Assembly (NCBI GenBank): GCA_024636425.1
Contig: JAGXHB010000047.1
Span: 1 to 6,929, forward strand
Source: Roseobacter sp.
Lineage (GTDB): Bacteria > Pseudomonadota > Alphaproteobacteria > Rhodobacterales > Rhodobacteraceae
Direction of reading: 5' to 3'
Length of the DNA stretch: 6,929 bases
Part shown: piece after piece, positions 6,192 to 6,929 of the stretch
How positions within the stretch are numbered: position 1 is the stretch's first letter
Layout: each line of letters starts with the position of its first letter
Program-made: the position numbers and the translations under genes
Notes under the pieces: generated by a model
The model's input: only the letters and a program-made list of their open reading frames with translations
What the model was told of the DNA's origin: nothing
The model's database searches: none

Positions 6192-6929
6192 TCAACGCCT
6201 GTTCAACGTCTGAACCATCCGCCTGATTTCCTCCCGAACGGGGCCTTCTCGTGGGGTATCAGTCAGGGTTGTGAACCAATGATCTGGCGGGTTCTTGCCA
6301 CGCCGATTGCCCTCAAACCGAAGGTTTCGCAGAATTGCTTCGGCTTCGGTGGGCAAGCGATGCGGCACCTCAAAATTGTTCAACATCGCCCAGACACCTG
6401 TCCACAAGCGGCCCACCGACCAAGGGTTATAGCCACCCCCACCAAGAACCAGCAGGCGCGGTGCAATCCCCATCAAGCCGCGCAGAACCGCCAGATGCGC
6501 GTTATTCGACAAGGCCAGATGCGAGAGCGGGTCTTCCTCGACCGCATCGGCACCACATAGCATAACGATAGCATCGGGCTTGAACGCCTGCACCTTGGGC
6601 AGGATCAGGTTCTCGCGGATAAAGGCCATTTCACTGTCGTTCAGTCCACGTGGGACCGGCAGATTGAATGCGTTCCCGCCCCCGTCATTCTCTAGCGGGC
6701 CGGTGCGCGGCCAAAGCCGGTCTTCGTGGACCGAGATCATCAGACACTCCGGATCACCCCCGAACCCCACTTCGACCCCGTCCGGATGATGTGCATCAAT
6801 ATCGACATATGCGATCCGGCGAACGCCGTGATGGCGCAGGGATTTCATCGCCAGGACCGGATCGTTCAGAAAGCAGAATCCGTTGGCACGGTCAGGCATG
6901 CCGTGATGGGTTCCTCCGGCAGGATTATA
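6192..6929 (-). CDS. Histone deacetylase / AcuC-family zinc amidohydrolase, partial (5' end beyond window)
   Basis: The visible C-terminal 245 residues (numbered from the right edge) belong to the arginase-like HDAC superfamily, zinc enzymes that remove acetyl groups from acetyl-lysine or acetylated amines. The catalytic His pair lies in GGTHHG (residues 5-10), followed by GFCFLND. Zinc ligands are Asp45 and His47 in DIDAHHPDGVE and Asp128 in CGADAVEEDPL; the catalytic Tyr167 is in LGGGGYN. All catalytic residues are intact. The ATG at 6899 is not the real start: the frame continues upstream without a stop to the window edge, and the essential His pair lies before that ATG. Family members are usually about 300-400 residues, so perhaps a third is missing. 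The LGGGGYN and DIDAHH motifs point to the AcuC/class-I-like branch, but an acetylpolyamine amidohydrolase-type role is also possible. A Pro follows the HH pair of the zinc loop, where I would expect Gly or Cys. The gene converges on the solute-binding-protein gene with a hairpin between them. Confidence 0.9.
   Translation of the reverse strand, partial: YNPAGGTHHGMPDRANGFCFLNDPVLAMKSLRHHGVRRIAYVDIDAHHPDGVEVGFGGDPECLMISVHEDRLWPRTGPLENDGGGNAFNLPVPRGLNDSEMAFIRENLILPKVQAFKPDAIVMLCGADAVEEDPLSHLALSNNAHLAVLRGLMGIAPRLLVLGGGGYNPWSVGRLWTGVWAMLNNFEVPHRLPTEAEAILRNLRFEGNRRGKNPPDHWFTTLTDTPREGPVREEIRRMVQTLNRR

Noticed and set aside
6192..6899. HDAC-family gene taken as complete, starting from the ATG at 6899
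   Set aside because: The catalytic His pair is encoded at 6903-6908, upstream of that ATG, and the frame is open to the window edge, so the ATG is internal.

Overview
The window looks like a chromosomal stretch from an alphaproteobacterium, most likely a Rhodobacteraceae/roseobacter-type marine or soil bacterium. This is inferred from GC-rich coding sequence with strong third-position GC bias, the style of the proteins, and the mix of peptide-type ABC binding protein, M20 deacylase, YegD-like Hsp70 and AcuC-like deacetylase. It is gene-dense. Every stretch between genes is shorter than 300 bases, and I see no tRNA, rRNA, CRISPR array, insertion sequence or prophage gene.

Layout, left to right: (1) the N-terminal part of a formate/nitrite-transporter-family (YfdC-like) membrane protein on the minus strand, cut off by the left edge; (2) a 141-base divergent intergenic region; (3) a fold-type-I, class-V PLP-dependent enzyme on the plus strand; (4) a 97-base gap ending in a long hairpin that swallows the next start codon; (5) an M20-family ArgE/DapE-type deacylase on the plus strand; (6) converging on it with a 15-base gap, a YegD-like Hsp70-family ATPase on the minus strand; (7) a 147-base divergent region with GGCC-centred dyads; (8) a family-5 extracellular solute-binding protein on the plus strand with no permease or ATPase genes beside it; (9) a short GC-rich hairpin; (10) a histone-deacetylase/AcuC-family enzyme on the minus strand, whose 5' end lies beyond the right edge.

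The class-V PLP enzyme and the M20 deacylase probably form a two-gene catabolic unit acting on an amino-acid-like, N-acylated or peptide-like substrate. The solute-binding protein could supply such a substrate from the periplasm, but this link is inference. All catalytic residues expected of the M20 and HDAC families are visible. The class-V enzyme keeps the PLP lysine but has Tyr where SufS-type cysteine desulfurases carry their catalytic Cys, so it is probably not a desulfurase. I see no convincing wholly new system. The most notable non-coding signals are the hairpin over the M20 start and the dyads upstream of the solute-binding protein.
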